Shown here piece by piece: positions 1 through 6,673 of a stretch of DNA of 25,369 bases. The stretch is from positions 1 through 25,369 of the forward strand of contig DBRM01000017.1 of the NCBI GenBank assembly GCA_002305965.1. Reading direction: 5' to 3'. Within the stretch, counting starts at the first letter, position 1. Each line of letters begins with the position of its first letter. A model generated the notes under the pieces. It was not told the DNA's origin, made no database searches, and saw only the letters and a program-made list of their open reading frames with translations. Source of the stretch: Syntrophomonas sp. UBA1368 (GTDB lineage: Bacteria; Bacillota; Syntrophomonadia; Syntrophomonadales; Syntrophomonadaceae). A program made the translations under genes and the position numbers.

Positions 1-67
1 AATTAGAGTAATAGCGCCTATATAAGACCTTTGTAGTATAATAATAAAAAAATATGAGGTTAGTTAG

Positions 68-946
68 GTGTATAAAGTATCAACGATTTCGGGTCTGCAA
101 AATTTGATAAAAGATGCTAATATCAAACTGAAGAAAAAGTGGGGACAGAATTTTTTAGTCGATGGCAATATTTTAAAAAAAATAGCTGCTCATAGCGGAA
201 ATGATCAAAATAGTTATGTTGTTGAAATAGGACCAGGCGCAGGAGCTCTCACTCAAGAATTGGCTTCTCTGCATAAAGGAGTACTGGCGATTGATATAGA
301 TACCTCATTGCAGCCTGTTTTAAATCAAGTTTTGTCTGCTTATGAAAACGTGCAATTTGTTTTTCAGGATGTATTAAAGACGGATATCGAAGCAGAATTG
401 ATAAAGGCATTTAGATTGACGGAAGTTCCCCATTATACAGTTTGTGCCAATATCCCCTATAACATAACTACTCCCATTATCTTTAAACTGCTGGAGCAAA
501 GTACAAATCTGCAAACGACAATTTTAATGATGCAAAAGGAAGTGGCAGGCAGGATATTAGCAAAGCCCGGAAGCAAGGAGTATGGGCTTCTAACTCTGAC
601 TGTCGCTTATCATGCCGAAGTGCAATTCCTAATGAATGTTTCTGCTAACTGTTTTTATCCTCGGCCGCAAGTAGATTCGACAGTAATAAAAATCTTGCCG
701 CTGCCAGACAAAAAAGTTCTTGTTAGAGATCACGATCAATTTATGAATTTACTTAAATTTTCTTTTCAAAAACGACGTAAAACTATGCTCAATATTACTA
801 CTGCTTTTTTTGCCTGTGATAAAATCAAGGCCGAGAATATTTTTGATCAAATAGGCATTTCCTCCCAAAGACGACCTGAAACATTAACATTGGAAGAGTA
901 TGCTTCCATAGCGGATGCATTTTACGATGAAAAATCACTTAGATGA
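68..946 (+). CDS. rsmA: 16S rRNA (adenine1518-N6/adenine1519-N6)-dimethyltransferase RsmA (KsgA)
   Basis: Dimethylates two adjacent adenines in the 3'-terminal helix of 16S rRNA, using SAM, late in 30S assembly. The 292-aa product has the family signatures in order: the KKWGQNFL segment (residues 23-30), the SAM-binding loop EIGPGAGA (53-60) and the catalytic NIPY motif (128-131), followed by a basic C-terminal domain with the SFQKRRKT segment. Length is normal for the family. The start is GTG at 68, preceded by a modest TGAGGT ribosome site. The gene precedes veg, as in Bacillus subtilis, but yabG, which lies between them there, is absent. No convincing terminator follows the stop. Identification is secure; only the exact start is uncertain. 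Confidence 0.97.
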   Translation: MYKVSTISGLQNLIKDANIKLKKKWGQNFLVDGNILKKIAAHSGNDQNSYVVEIGPGAGALTQELASLHKGVLAIDIDTSLQPVLNQVLSAYENVQFVFQDVLKTDIEAELIKAFRLTEVPHYTVCANIPYNITTPIIFKLLEQSTNLQTTILMMQKEVAGRILAKPGSKEYGLLTLTVAYHAEVQFLMNVSANCFYPRPQVDSTVIKILPLPDKKVLVRDHDQFMNLLKFSFQKRRKTMLNITTAFFACDKIKAENIFDQIGISSQRRPETLTLEEYASIADAFYDEKSLR

Positions 947-1003
947 TTATTATTTATAAGCAAAAAAAACCGAATTTTAGCTACTATTCTTTTAAATATT
1001 TAG

Positions 1004-1032
1004 TTGACATGGTGAGCGATTTTTTATATACT
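1004..1032 (+). promoter_or_regulatory. Upstream sigma-A promoter of veg (P1)
   Basis: TTGACA (1004-1009), a 17-nt spacer, then TATACT (1027-1032). The -35 is perfect and the -10 differs from TATAAT at one position. It is the first of two near-consensus promoters whose -35 boxes are 42 bp apart. Confidence 0.8.
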
Positions 1033-1045
1033 ATTTATTTTGCTG

Positions 1046-1074
1046 TTGACATTATCGAAAAATTAAGATAAAAT
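1046..1074 (+). promoter_or_regulatory. Downstream sigma-A promoter of veg (P2)
   Basis: TTGACA (1046-1051), a 17-nt spacer, then TAAAAT (1069-1074), about 34 nt upstream of the veg GTG start. With P1 it forms a tandem promoter. The B. subtilis veg promoter is likewise known as a strong site with two sigma-A RNA polymerase binding sites. Confidence 0.85.
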
Positions 1075-1107
1075 TACTATGATATAATGAATGAAGAAGG
1101 TGGTTGA

Positions 1108-1386
1108 GTGAATTCTCCAAGAGCTTTATCCGATATTAAGAAGGATCTGGAGTCTTTCGTAGGCAGTAAGATCCGTTTAAAAGCTAACCGGGGAAGAAAC
1201 CGTATCATAGAAAAAGAAGGTGTACTGGAATCAATTTACCCTAACATATTCGTTGTAAAACTTGATGAAAGAAGAGTAGAACGAAGAGTTTCCTATTCTT
1301 ATGCCGATGTTTTGACTGAGACAGTGGAATTGTTTGTTTATGATAAGCAGGATGCTGAGATTAGGATCGCATCAGCTAACAACTAA
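1108..1386 (+). CDS. veg: Veg family protein
   Basis: A small (92 aa) Sm-like, beta-rich protein of the Veg family. In B. subtilis Veg is abundant in vegetative cells, and effects on biofilm matrix gene expression and spore outgrowth have been reported; its biochemical activity is not settled. The core LKANRGRNR (24-32), the YPNIFVVKLD strand (44-53) and the signature VSYSYADVLTETVEL (61-75) identify it. The start is GTG at 1108, with a GAAGAAGGTGG ribosome site 4-5 nt upstream. It is monocistronic: tandem sigma-A promoters lie before it and a strong terminator directly after it. In B. subtilis sspF follows; here it does not. Confidence 0.95.
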   Translation: MNSPRALSDIKKDLESFVGSKIRLKANRGRNRIIEKEGVLESIYPNIFVVKLDERRVERRVSYSYADVLTETVELFVYDKQDAEIRIASANN

Positions 1387-1407
1387 CACCATTAATCTGT
1401 AATACTG

Positions 1408-1436
1408 AGCTGTATTTTTAAATACAGCTTTTTTTT
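1408..1436 (+). terminator. Rho-independent terminator of veg
   Basis: A 10-bp perfect stem, AGCTGTATTT (1408-1417) with AAATACAGCT (1420-1429), followed by a run of seven T. The real loop is probably 4-6 nt because the inner A-T pairs cannot close over 2 nt. Confidence 0.9.
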
Positions 1437-1518
1437 GTCCGGAAACAGTTAAAAACATACTGCATAAGAGTTACTAATATAAATGAAACAGCAGTATTTC
1501 ATTATAAGAGGTGACAAT

Positions 1519-2322
1519 ATGAATAAACCTTTTTCGATCTGGTCGCCGGTCATAAGTGCACAATTGAATAAACGCCGGATAAAAAGCAACACCGTCTTCC
1601 CCTGGAAAAATAAATCAGGCTCAATCGCTGATATAAAAATAAAAATACGTCATAGTATAGCAAGCCTGCAAGGATCATCGGTTTATGTTAGGTTTCAACT
1701 GGAGTTCCTTTGTTTAATGGAAGATCTTCAGGGAGAAATGTTGCTCACTACATGGACAGGGGAGTGTCAGGATAGAATTGCCTTAACAGAGTTTGATCAT
1801 TATATCAGTGCAATAGATAAGATGAATTTCATACTGAACTTGATCGAATGTGATGGAATTGGAGCATTGACAGGTGAAGAAATCTGTTTGGATTATTATA
1901 TAGATTATTCAATCATAGCTGCCCATGAACAAATTATAGAAATATCACCTGCCCAACAAACAGAGGCAGCAACAGTTACCCTGAAGGCCGCATTGCAAAA
2001 ATTGGAGGATGAGGTTTTAAGAGTAGAAGTGGAAAATGGCGAATTAAGAAAGCGGTTATTTATATATGAACGTGATATATCCAGCCTAAAAAGGGGTCTT
2101 TGGAAAGCCGAAAACCGCAACGCGGTACTTAACAGGGAGAAGAAGGAACATCAGGCTATGATCGAAAAACTGTCTGCAGTCATCCGGCAGCATGAAATAG
2201 AATCTGTTCAAACAAAGCGTGATTATGCTTCAGGGGGAATCAGCAACCAGGTTTCTTTGCGGCCGGAGGAAATTACGAAATTAGGAGGCCGCATCAAAAG
2301 GATGTTTATGAACAGCAACTAA
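1519..2322 (+). CDS. SPOCS/DUF3794-like protein with C-terminal coiled coil, probable spore-surface component
   Basis: No confident family name. The 267-aa product has a beta-rich N-terminal half (about 1-145) and a long charged helical region (about 155-232) with heptad-like spacing, predicted to be a coiled coil. Short blocks line up with the protein at 6013-6588: VISAQLNKRRIK with VIKAKFIQRQVK, ADIKIKI with EDIKVKV, and ALTEFD with ELDEFD. The two look like distant paralogues, and the second resembles DUF3794/SPOCS proteins of spore formers. The ATG at 1519 is chosen because AGAGGTG lies 5 nt upstream; an in-frame ATG at 1483 has no ribosome site. No clear promoter is visible: a CATAAGAGT box at 1463 is only a near match to sigma-K. 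The coat role is inferred from the neighbours. Confidence 0.72.
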   Translation: MNKPFSIWSPVISAQLNKRRIKSNTVFPWKNKSGSIADIKIKIRHSIASLQGSSVYVRFQLEFLCLMEDLQGEMLLTTWTGECQDRIALTEFDHYISAIDKMNFILNLIECDGIGALTGEEICLDYYIDYSIIAAHEQIIEISPAQQTEAATVTLKAALQKLEDEVLRVEVENGELRKRLFIYERDISSLKRGLWKAENRNAVLNREKKEHQAMIEKLSAVIRQHEIESVQTKRDYASGGISNQVSLRPEEITKLGGRIKRMFMNSN

Positions 2323-2329
2323 ACCATGT

Positions 2330-2358
2330 CACCTGCCCCATGCTTTGTGCATAAAATA
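2330..2358 (+). promoter_or_regulatory. Candidate sigma-K promoter of the cgeB-like gene
   Basis: CACC (2330-2333), 16 nt, then CATAAAATA (2350-2358). This is an exact match to the sigma-K consensus mACm-N16-CATAnnnTA known from B. subtilis. The predicted transcript starts near 2364, giving a leader of about 26 nt to the GTG at 2390. Confidence 0.7.
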
Positions 2359-2389
2359 TTAGCAATAATAAGTAAAAGGGGTAGGTTTT

Positions 2390-3538
2390 GTGAAAATACT
2401 TTTTACCAATAATGCTCCGGTAATCAAGCATGGGATAGGCCAGGCTTTTGCAGATTTCGGCGTAGATGTCCGCTATACACAGATCGTACATGATCCTGAC
2501 TGGATAAATATCTTCGAAGAATTTAAACCTGATTACGTTTTTAATGATGGCGGCTGGGATACCTATAATATTCTTTTCCCCTTTCTTACCGAAAGAAACA
2601 CCCGCCATATCTTCTGGGCCATTGAAGATCCGATTTTTTTTCAGCACCTGTCCTTACCGCATGCCTTACAATCCGAATTTGTTTTCACTACTTGTCAGGA
2701 AACCATTACCCAATACCAAGCACATGGCGTGCAAGCATATTTGCTGCCATTTGCCTGTCATCCGGATTTTCATAAACGTGTAGCACCTGACCCGCGATTT
2801 AATCATGATATTGTTTTCGTTGGCAATAATTATTCCGAATTTAAGGAACGCATAGCAGGTGCTGAGCGGATTTTAAAACCCCTGATGGATGCTAACTATA
2901 ATATAAAAATTTATGGCAACGAGTGGTGGCTGGATCAATCCCGCCCATTCATTATAGATCCGCGTTTTTACGGGGGATACCTGGGCAGTGAAGACCTGCC
3001 GGCAGTTTGCGCTAGTGTACCGATCGTGTTGGGACTGCACTCCGTAACCACATCCTCTACCATGATGAGCATGAGAACCTTTGAAGTACTGGGCAGTGGT
3101 GGTTTCCACCTCACCCAGTGGACTCCGGCCATCGAAAGTATGTTCAAAAACCATTACCATTTAGTTTGGTCAAATAGTGCAGAGGAGACTCTGGATTTAG
3201 TAAATTACTATTTAGCCCATCCGGAACTGCGGGAGAAAATTGCTCTGCAGGGTCAGCGTGAAGTATATGAGAAGCACACGTATCATAAGAGAATTGAACA
3301 ATTTCTGCCGATGCTGACGGAAAGGTTATACGGACCTTTAGTCGCACCTACTATACAAAATCCGCGCGGAATAAGATTTGGCAATCGCTTCAAAAAAATA
3401 GCATTTAAATTTTCGGGTTTGCGAAGCATTTCGATAATTAGAAGCCAGCGTACCAAGACCCCGGTTACATCTCAAAAAGCGAATACGGTAAATATAAAAG
3501 TTGGGCGTCAAAGTGTCAGAATAAATCATCACATTTGA
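2390..3538 (+). CDS. CgeB-family spore maturation glycosyltransferase
   Basis: A 382-aa GT-B glycosyltransferase of the CgeB type. In B. subtilis CgeB belongs to the sigma-K/GerE-controlled cge genes that modify the outermost spore layer. The N-terminal Rossmann-like half has KILFTNN at the start and WAIEDPIF near 78-85. The C-terminal half has LPFACHPDFH, DIVFVGNN, YGNEWW and the donor-site-like RTFEVLGSGGFHLTQ (about 230-244). The start is GTG at 2390 after AGGGGTAGG. From residue 316 to the end a tail extends beyond the catalytic fold, with 14 Lys/Arg in 67 residues and no Asp or Glu. The gene has its own sigma-K-type promoter and a terminator. The sugar donor and acceptor are unknown; spore-surface glycosylation is inferred. 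Confidence 0.85.
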   Translation: MKILFTNNAPVIKHGIGQAFADFGVDVRYTQIVHDPDWINIFEEFKPDYVFNDGGWDTYNILFPFLTERNTRHIFWAIEDPIFFQHLSLPHALQSEFVFTTCQETITQYQAHGVQAYLLPFACHPDFHKRVAPDPRFNHDIVFVGNNYSEFKERIAGAERILKPLMDANYNIKIYGNEWWLDQSRPFIIDPRFYGGYLGSEDLPAVCASVPIVLGLHSVTTSSTMMSMRTFEVLGSGGFHLTQWTPAIESMFKNHYHLVWSNSAEETLDLVNYYLAHPELREKIALQGQREVYEKHTYHKRIEQFLPMLTERLYGPLVAPTIQNPRGIRFGNRFKKIAFKFSGLRSISIIRSQRTKTPVTSQKANTVNIKVGRQSVRINHHI

Positions 3539-3556
3539 TCGTAATTAATTTCAACC

Positions 3557-3595
3557 GGCCAGATATACTTATAAGTAGTCTGGCCTTATGTTTTA
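3557..3595 (+). terminator. Probable terminator after the cgeB-like gene
   Basis: GGCCAGA (3557-3563) pairs with TCTGGCC (3579-3585). The inner palindrome TACTTATAAGTA can extend the hairpin. The U tract (TTATGTTTT) is interrupted, so termination may be partial. Confidence 0.6.
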
Positions 3596-3619
3596 TGCTG
3601 ACAAAATAGACCTCTTTAG

Positions 3620-3648
3620 CACCTAAAAGCTACGGTTGGCATAACATA
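3620..3648 (+). promoter_or_regulatory. Candidate sigma-K promoter of the glycosyltransferase pair
   Basis: CACC (3620-3623), 16 nt, then CATAACATA (3640-3648): an exact mACm-N16-CATAnnnTA match, with the same CACC and spacing as the site at 2330. A 6-bp inverted repeat, GAATTC-AAAT-GAATTC (3657-3672), falls at the expected 5' end of the transcript. Confidence 0.7.
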
Positions 3649-3696
3649 TTAAAGCAGAATTCAAATGAATTCCTATCCAGATTAGGAGGATAGCAA

Positions 3697-4995
3697 ATGT
3701 CCAATATAAGTTGTATATTGTACCCGCCCACCCTTGACTTTGACTACCTATTCCAACGCCCGCAGCAAATCATGAAAGGCTTTTCACAATTAGGAATAAC
3801 TTCTTATTATCTTAACTGGCCAGGTCCTAATATCAGAAGAAATAAAGGAATCGAACAAATCAGTCCCAACTTGTTTCTGTTCAATAATGTTGATCCTGCT
3901 CCATATCTCAAAGAGGTTAATCCTGTCGTTTATTATACTTCTGCCGCTCATTCTGATATGGTAAATAACTACCATCCGGCATTGGTGGTTTTTGATAGTG
4001 TGGATGAACCCAGCGGAGAATTCGAAGGCTGGAAACCTTTCTACGAACATGCTGTCAGAACGGCTGATATAATTTTAGCTACATCCCAAAAGTTATTTGA
4101 TATGGCGAAAGGAATAAATGCTAACACATACCTGATTCCCAATGGATGTGACTATGATTACTTTTCCCAGGCCAGTACCCAAACTCTGCCGATCCCTCAG
4201 GAGCTGCAAAATCTTGCCCGGCCTATTATAGGATATGTAGGGGTTTTGGCCACCTGGTGCGATTTTGACCTGGTAGATCAAATGGCCCGTAATTTTCCCC
4301 ATTATAGTTTTGTAATGATTGGACCTAAATATAATGTGAGTGATTTGCCGCAGCACCCTAACCTGCATTGGCTTGGTTTTAAACCTTATCATGAATTGGC
4401 ATATTATACCCAAATGTTTGATGTCGGGATCATTCCTTTTAAATTAACCAGCATGGTGGAAGCAGTAAACCCGATCAAGATGTGGGAGTATATGGCGGTT
4501 GGCATGCCGGTAGTTACTACAGCGCTGCCGGAGGCTAAGCAATATGAAGGACTTATTTATTACTCCAATAATTATAATGAATTCTTTAGCAATATAACCA
4601 GAGCCTTGGCAGATACTTCTCCGGAACTGCGTGAAAAGCGTATGGAGTTGGCCAGACGGAACTCCTGGCTGGAGAGAGCCCAGCAAATTATAAATGTGAT
4701 AGAAGATCATCTGGCTGCTAAAGGAATCAATCAAGCCCGACCCATGCCAGAACTGAAAGCCGCTCCTGGAAGGCCACCCAATCGTGGTGGTTCATACCGT
4801 ATAGACCTTGCTCCTTCACGGCAGCTTAAAATTTCCAGTAAGACTTCATTCAAGTTCAAAGTTGGGAAAACAACTGCCATCGTTTTTGGCAAAAAAACGG
4901 GAAGCAAAAATACAGCAATTCGCCGTGGAACGATGATCATAAGTAGCCGGGCTGCTTTTCGTTTTACAACTGCCAGGGTCAGAAGGAGTGCATAG
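3697..4995 (+). CDS. GT-B glycosyltransferase (GT1/GT4-like, TuaH-like N-terminus) with basic C-terminal tail
   Basis: A 432-aa glycosyltransferase. The N-terminus has the FQRPQQIM motif (about 18-25) seen in TuaH-like and related cell-surface glycosyltransferases, then FDSVDEPSGE and a PNGCDYDYF block (inter-domain region). The C-terminal nucleotide-sugar domain has GYVGVLATWCDFDLV, WLGFKPYHEL and KMWEYMAVGMPVVTT (about 261-275), with the usual EX7E-like acidic positions. The start ATG follows an excellent ribosome site, TTAGGAGGATAG. The catalytic fold ends near residue 350. A Pro-rich linker follows, then a 62-residue tail (371-432) with 16 Lys/Arg and no Asp or Glu. A GT-A gene follows after 2 bp, so the two are co-transcribed, apparently from the sigma-K-type promoter at 3620. 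Substrates are unknown. Confidence 0.85.
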   Translation: MSNISCILYPPTLDFDYLFQRPQQIMKGFSQLGITSYYLNWPGPNIRRNKGIEQISPNLFLFNNVDPAPYLKEVNPVVYYTSAAHSDMVNNYHPALVVFDSVDEPSGEFEGWKPFYEHAVRTADIILATSQKLFDMAKGINANTYLIPNGCDYDYFSQASTQTLPIPQELQNLARPIIGYVGVLATWCDFDLVDQMARNFPHYSFVMIGPKYNVSDLPQHPNLHWLGFKPYHELAYYTQMFDVGIIPFKLTSMVEAVNPIKMWEYMAVGMPVVTTALPEAKQYEGLIYYSNNYNEFFSNITRALADTSPELREKRMELARRNSWLERAQQIINVIEDHLAAKGINQARPMPELKAAPGRPPNRGGSYRIDLAPSRQLKISSKTSFKFKVGKTTAIVFGKKTGSKNTAIRRGTMIISSRAAFRFTTARVRRSA

Positions 4996-4997
4996 AC

Positions 4998-5699
4998 ATG
5001 CAGGAAAAATCGATTTTGATCGGCTGTCCGATCCGAAATCGGGCATGGATATTACCTGAATATTTACAGTCTCTGGAGAATATTGATTATCCCCCTGACA
5101 AAATTAAGTTTTGTTTTATCATAAATGACTCCATAGACGATACGGAAATTATTTTAAAGGAATTTTCCCGTCGCAGTCTTTCTCAGGTTCAGATCGTAAA
5201 CACACCGGCCAGTAATAATAAAGGTCATCGACGAGGGGCATACAGACTGGATCAACTGGCCAAATTAAGAAATCTCCTCCTGGAAAAGCTGTTCCAGTCA
5301 GATTGCGAATATTTACTATCCGTGGATAGCGATATTTTAGTTCCACCTTTCATCTTAAAACAGCTGCTAAGCAGAAATTGTCTGATCATTTCTGCTTTAG
5401 TCTGCAATGGTCATCATATTAATGATGAGACGATTTATAATGTAATGCAAAGAAGTCCGGCGGGGAATTACCAATATATAAAGGACTTTCCCCGGGATAC
5501 AGTTTTCAGGGCTGATGTTACCGGAGCTGCTTACCTGATCCACCGCAGTGTGGTGGCAACCTATAACGTATATTATTCTGCCAAAAAAGGGGCTGAAGAT
5601 ATCGGCTTTTGCGAAGAAGCCAGGGCGCGGGGCATACAAATTTTCTGCGATGGAACCATTGAATGCCGGCATATTATGAATGAACCTGGGGGGCTGTAA
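4998..5699 (+). CDS. GT-A fold glycosyltransferase (GT2/Anp1-like)
   Basis: A 233-aa single-domain GT-A enzyme. The N-terminus SILIGCPIRNRAW (5-17) is a GT2/Anp1-type nucleotide-binding start. FCFIINDSIDDT follows, then a DSD metal-binding motif (110-112) and an ED-containing segment, GAEDIGFCEEARARG, with a putative acceptor or catalytic role. Its ATG lies 2 bp after the previous stop, and its ribosome site, AGAAGGAG, is inside the end of that gene. Translational coupling is therefore likely. No membrane segment is seen, so a cytosolic (mother-cell) enzyme is expected. Unlike its two neighbours it has no basic tail. It probably acts with them on the same glycan; the sugar is unknown. A terminator follows. 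Confidence 0.83.
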   Translation: MQEKSILIGCPIRNRAWILPEYLQSLENIDYPPDKIKFCFIINDSIDDTEIILKEFSRRSLSQVQIVNTPASNNKGHRRGAYRLDQLAKLRNLLLEKLFQSDCEYLLSVDSDILVPPFILKQLLSRNCLIISALVCNGHHINDETIYNVMQRSPAGNYQYIKDFPRDTVFRADVTGAAYLIHRSVVATYNVYYSAKKGAEDIGFCEEARARGIQIFCDGTIECRHIMNEPGGL

Positions 5700-5745
5700 A
5701 ATATTCCCCCGAGACCGTCAAAAAACGAATCACATTGTTATTTTA

Positions 5746-5808
5746 CAAGCCCCGCTCAACGACGTACAATATACGCCTCAATCGCGGGGCTTGCTCGTTC
5801 TTTTTTTT
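5746..5808 (+). terminator. Terminator of the glycosyltransferase pair (long-loop hairpin)
   Basis: CAAGCCCCGC (5746-5755) pairs perfectly with GCGGGGCTTG (5784-5793), followed after a short spacer by a run of nine T (5800-5808). The 28-nt loop is unusually long for a simple terminator. Confidence 0.7.
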
Positions 5809-5832
5809 GTCTGCTAACTTGTTTCGCTAATT

Positions 5833-5861
5833 GGGGAGGCGTAAAAACAGCTCCCTTTTTT
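5833..5861 (+). terminator. Possible second terminator
   Basis: GGGAG (5834-5838) pairs with CTCCC (5851-5855) and six T follow directly. The stem is short. It lies just below the hairpin at 5746 and may catch read-through before the next promoter. The 313-bp gap 5700-6012 otherwise holds the sigma-K site at 5898 and a structured leader. Confidence 0.4.
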
Positions 5862-5897
5862 AATGGAATCAGTAATTAAAAAAATTTACCGAGTAAT

Positions 5898-5926
5898 CAC
5901 ATTTAGTCACCCTCTTTCATAGGATA
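5898..5926 (+). promoter_or_regulatory. Candidate sigma-K promoter of the DUF3794-like gene
   Basis: CACA (5898-5901), 16 nt, then CATAGGATA (5918-5926): the third exact mACm-N16-CATAnnnTA match in the module. The -10 box overlaps a perfect 10-bp palindrome, AGGATATCCT (5921-5930). The leader of about 80 nt can form two tandem hairpins: AGAAATT/AATTTCT (5931-5953) and TACTTGC/GCAAGTA (5958-5977). Confidence 0.65.
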
Positions 5927-6012
5927 TCCTAGAAATTGCATAAACAAATTTCTGTCATACTTGCAACCAAGCAAGTAAGTATATTAGAGATAAGGGAGGG
6001 AAAGTAAGAAAG

Positions 6013-6588
6013 ATGAATAATAATGGTTTAAAATGTGAATTTCCAGATGGTTGTATGTTGGACTTATTTGCTAAAGTTATTAAAGCTAAGTTCATTCAGA
6101 GACAAGTAAAAGTGCTGGATACTCTGTTTTGTGTACCTGATGAACAGGTCGGCGGAAAAGTATCATTTGTTGAGGATATTAAAGTAAAAGTTCTCCAGGC
6201 CGGAGAGGACCTGGCTTTTAACCGGGTCAAAATTTTTATTGACTATGAAGTCATATTGTTTGTGGTAGTTGACGATGAATATCAGATCATTACTATTTGT
6301 GATCGTTTTGAGCAGTCAGTTGAACTGGATGAATTCGATCCGCCTCTGACGATTGAAGAGTTCAGAGCAGAAATTGAAACTTCAGAAATCATTCTTAAAA
6401 ACTGGAGCTTTGATTTCGAGATTAAAGGCAATTGTGAAGATTCAAGCAATCCGTGTAACCTGGTAACGCCCATCAATGGAACTTGTATCGGACTGAGAGT
6501 GTTTGTTGATATTACTGTTAAATTGGGCAAGATGCATGACGTTATTGTATTCGGTGAGATAGAACCGGAAGTGGAATTCGAAAAATAG
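6013..6588 (+). CDS. SPOCS/DUF3794-like cysteine-containing protein, probable spore-coat or surface component
   Basis: A 191-aa soluble beta-rich protein with no signal peptide. Alternating hydrophobic strands (KVSFVEDIKVKV, RVKIFIDYEVILFVVV, LRVFVDITVKLG) resemble DUF3794/SPOCS domains of clostridial spore proteins; I cannot confirm this without a profile search. Seven cysteines (8, 14, 40, 96, 141, 148, 158) would suit disulfide cross-linking in a spore coat. It matches the N-terminal half of the protein at 1519 in several aligned blocks but lacks the coiled coil. The ATG is 6013; the GGGAGGG ribosome site is about 12 nt away, which is long. It has its own sigma-K-type promoter and a strong terminator, so it is monocistronic. 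The function is inferred from context. Confidence 0.75.
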   Translation: MNNNGLKCEFPDGCMLDLFAKVIKAKFIQRQVKVLDTLFCVPDEQVGGKVSFVEDIKVKVLQAGEDLAFNRVKIFIDYEVILFVVVDDEYQIITICDRFEQSVELDEFDPPLTIEEFRAEIETSEIILKNWSFDFEIKGNCEDSSNPCNLVTPINGTCIGLRVFVDITVKLGKMHDVIVFGEIEPEVEFEK

Positions 6589-6593
6589 TCATT

Positions 6594-6625
6594 AAATGCC
6601 CGGCTTCATGCCGGGCATTTTATTA
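6594..6625 (+). terminator. Rho-independent terminator after the DUF3794-like gene
   Basis: An 11-bp perfect stem, AAATGCCCGGC (6594-6604) with GCCGGGCATTT (6610-6620), a TTCAT loop, then TATTATT. Confidence 0.85.
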
Positions 6626-6673
6626 TTACAGCAGAGAGGAAATTCACCTGGTTAAGGCAAGGGTGGTAAATGG

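Noticed and set aside
1..67. Sigma-A promoter of rsmA at TATAAT (37-42)
   Set aside because: No acceptable -35 at 16-18 nt and no extended -10; in an AT-rich leader the hexamer alone is weak evidence.
1463..1471. Sigma-K-like -10 (CATAAGAGT) before the coiled-coil SPOCS-like gene
   Set aside because: G instead of T at a required position and a 15-nt spacing to AACA; not good enough to call, although co-regulation with its neighbours would make sense.
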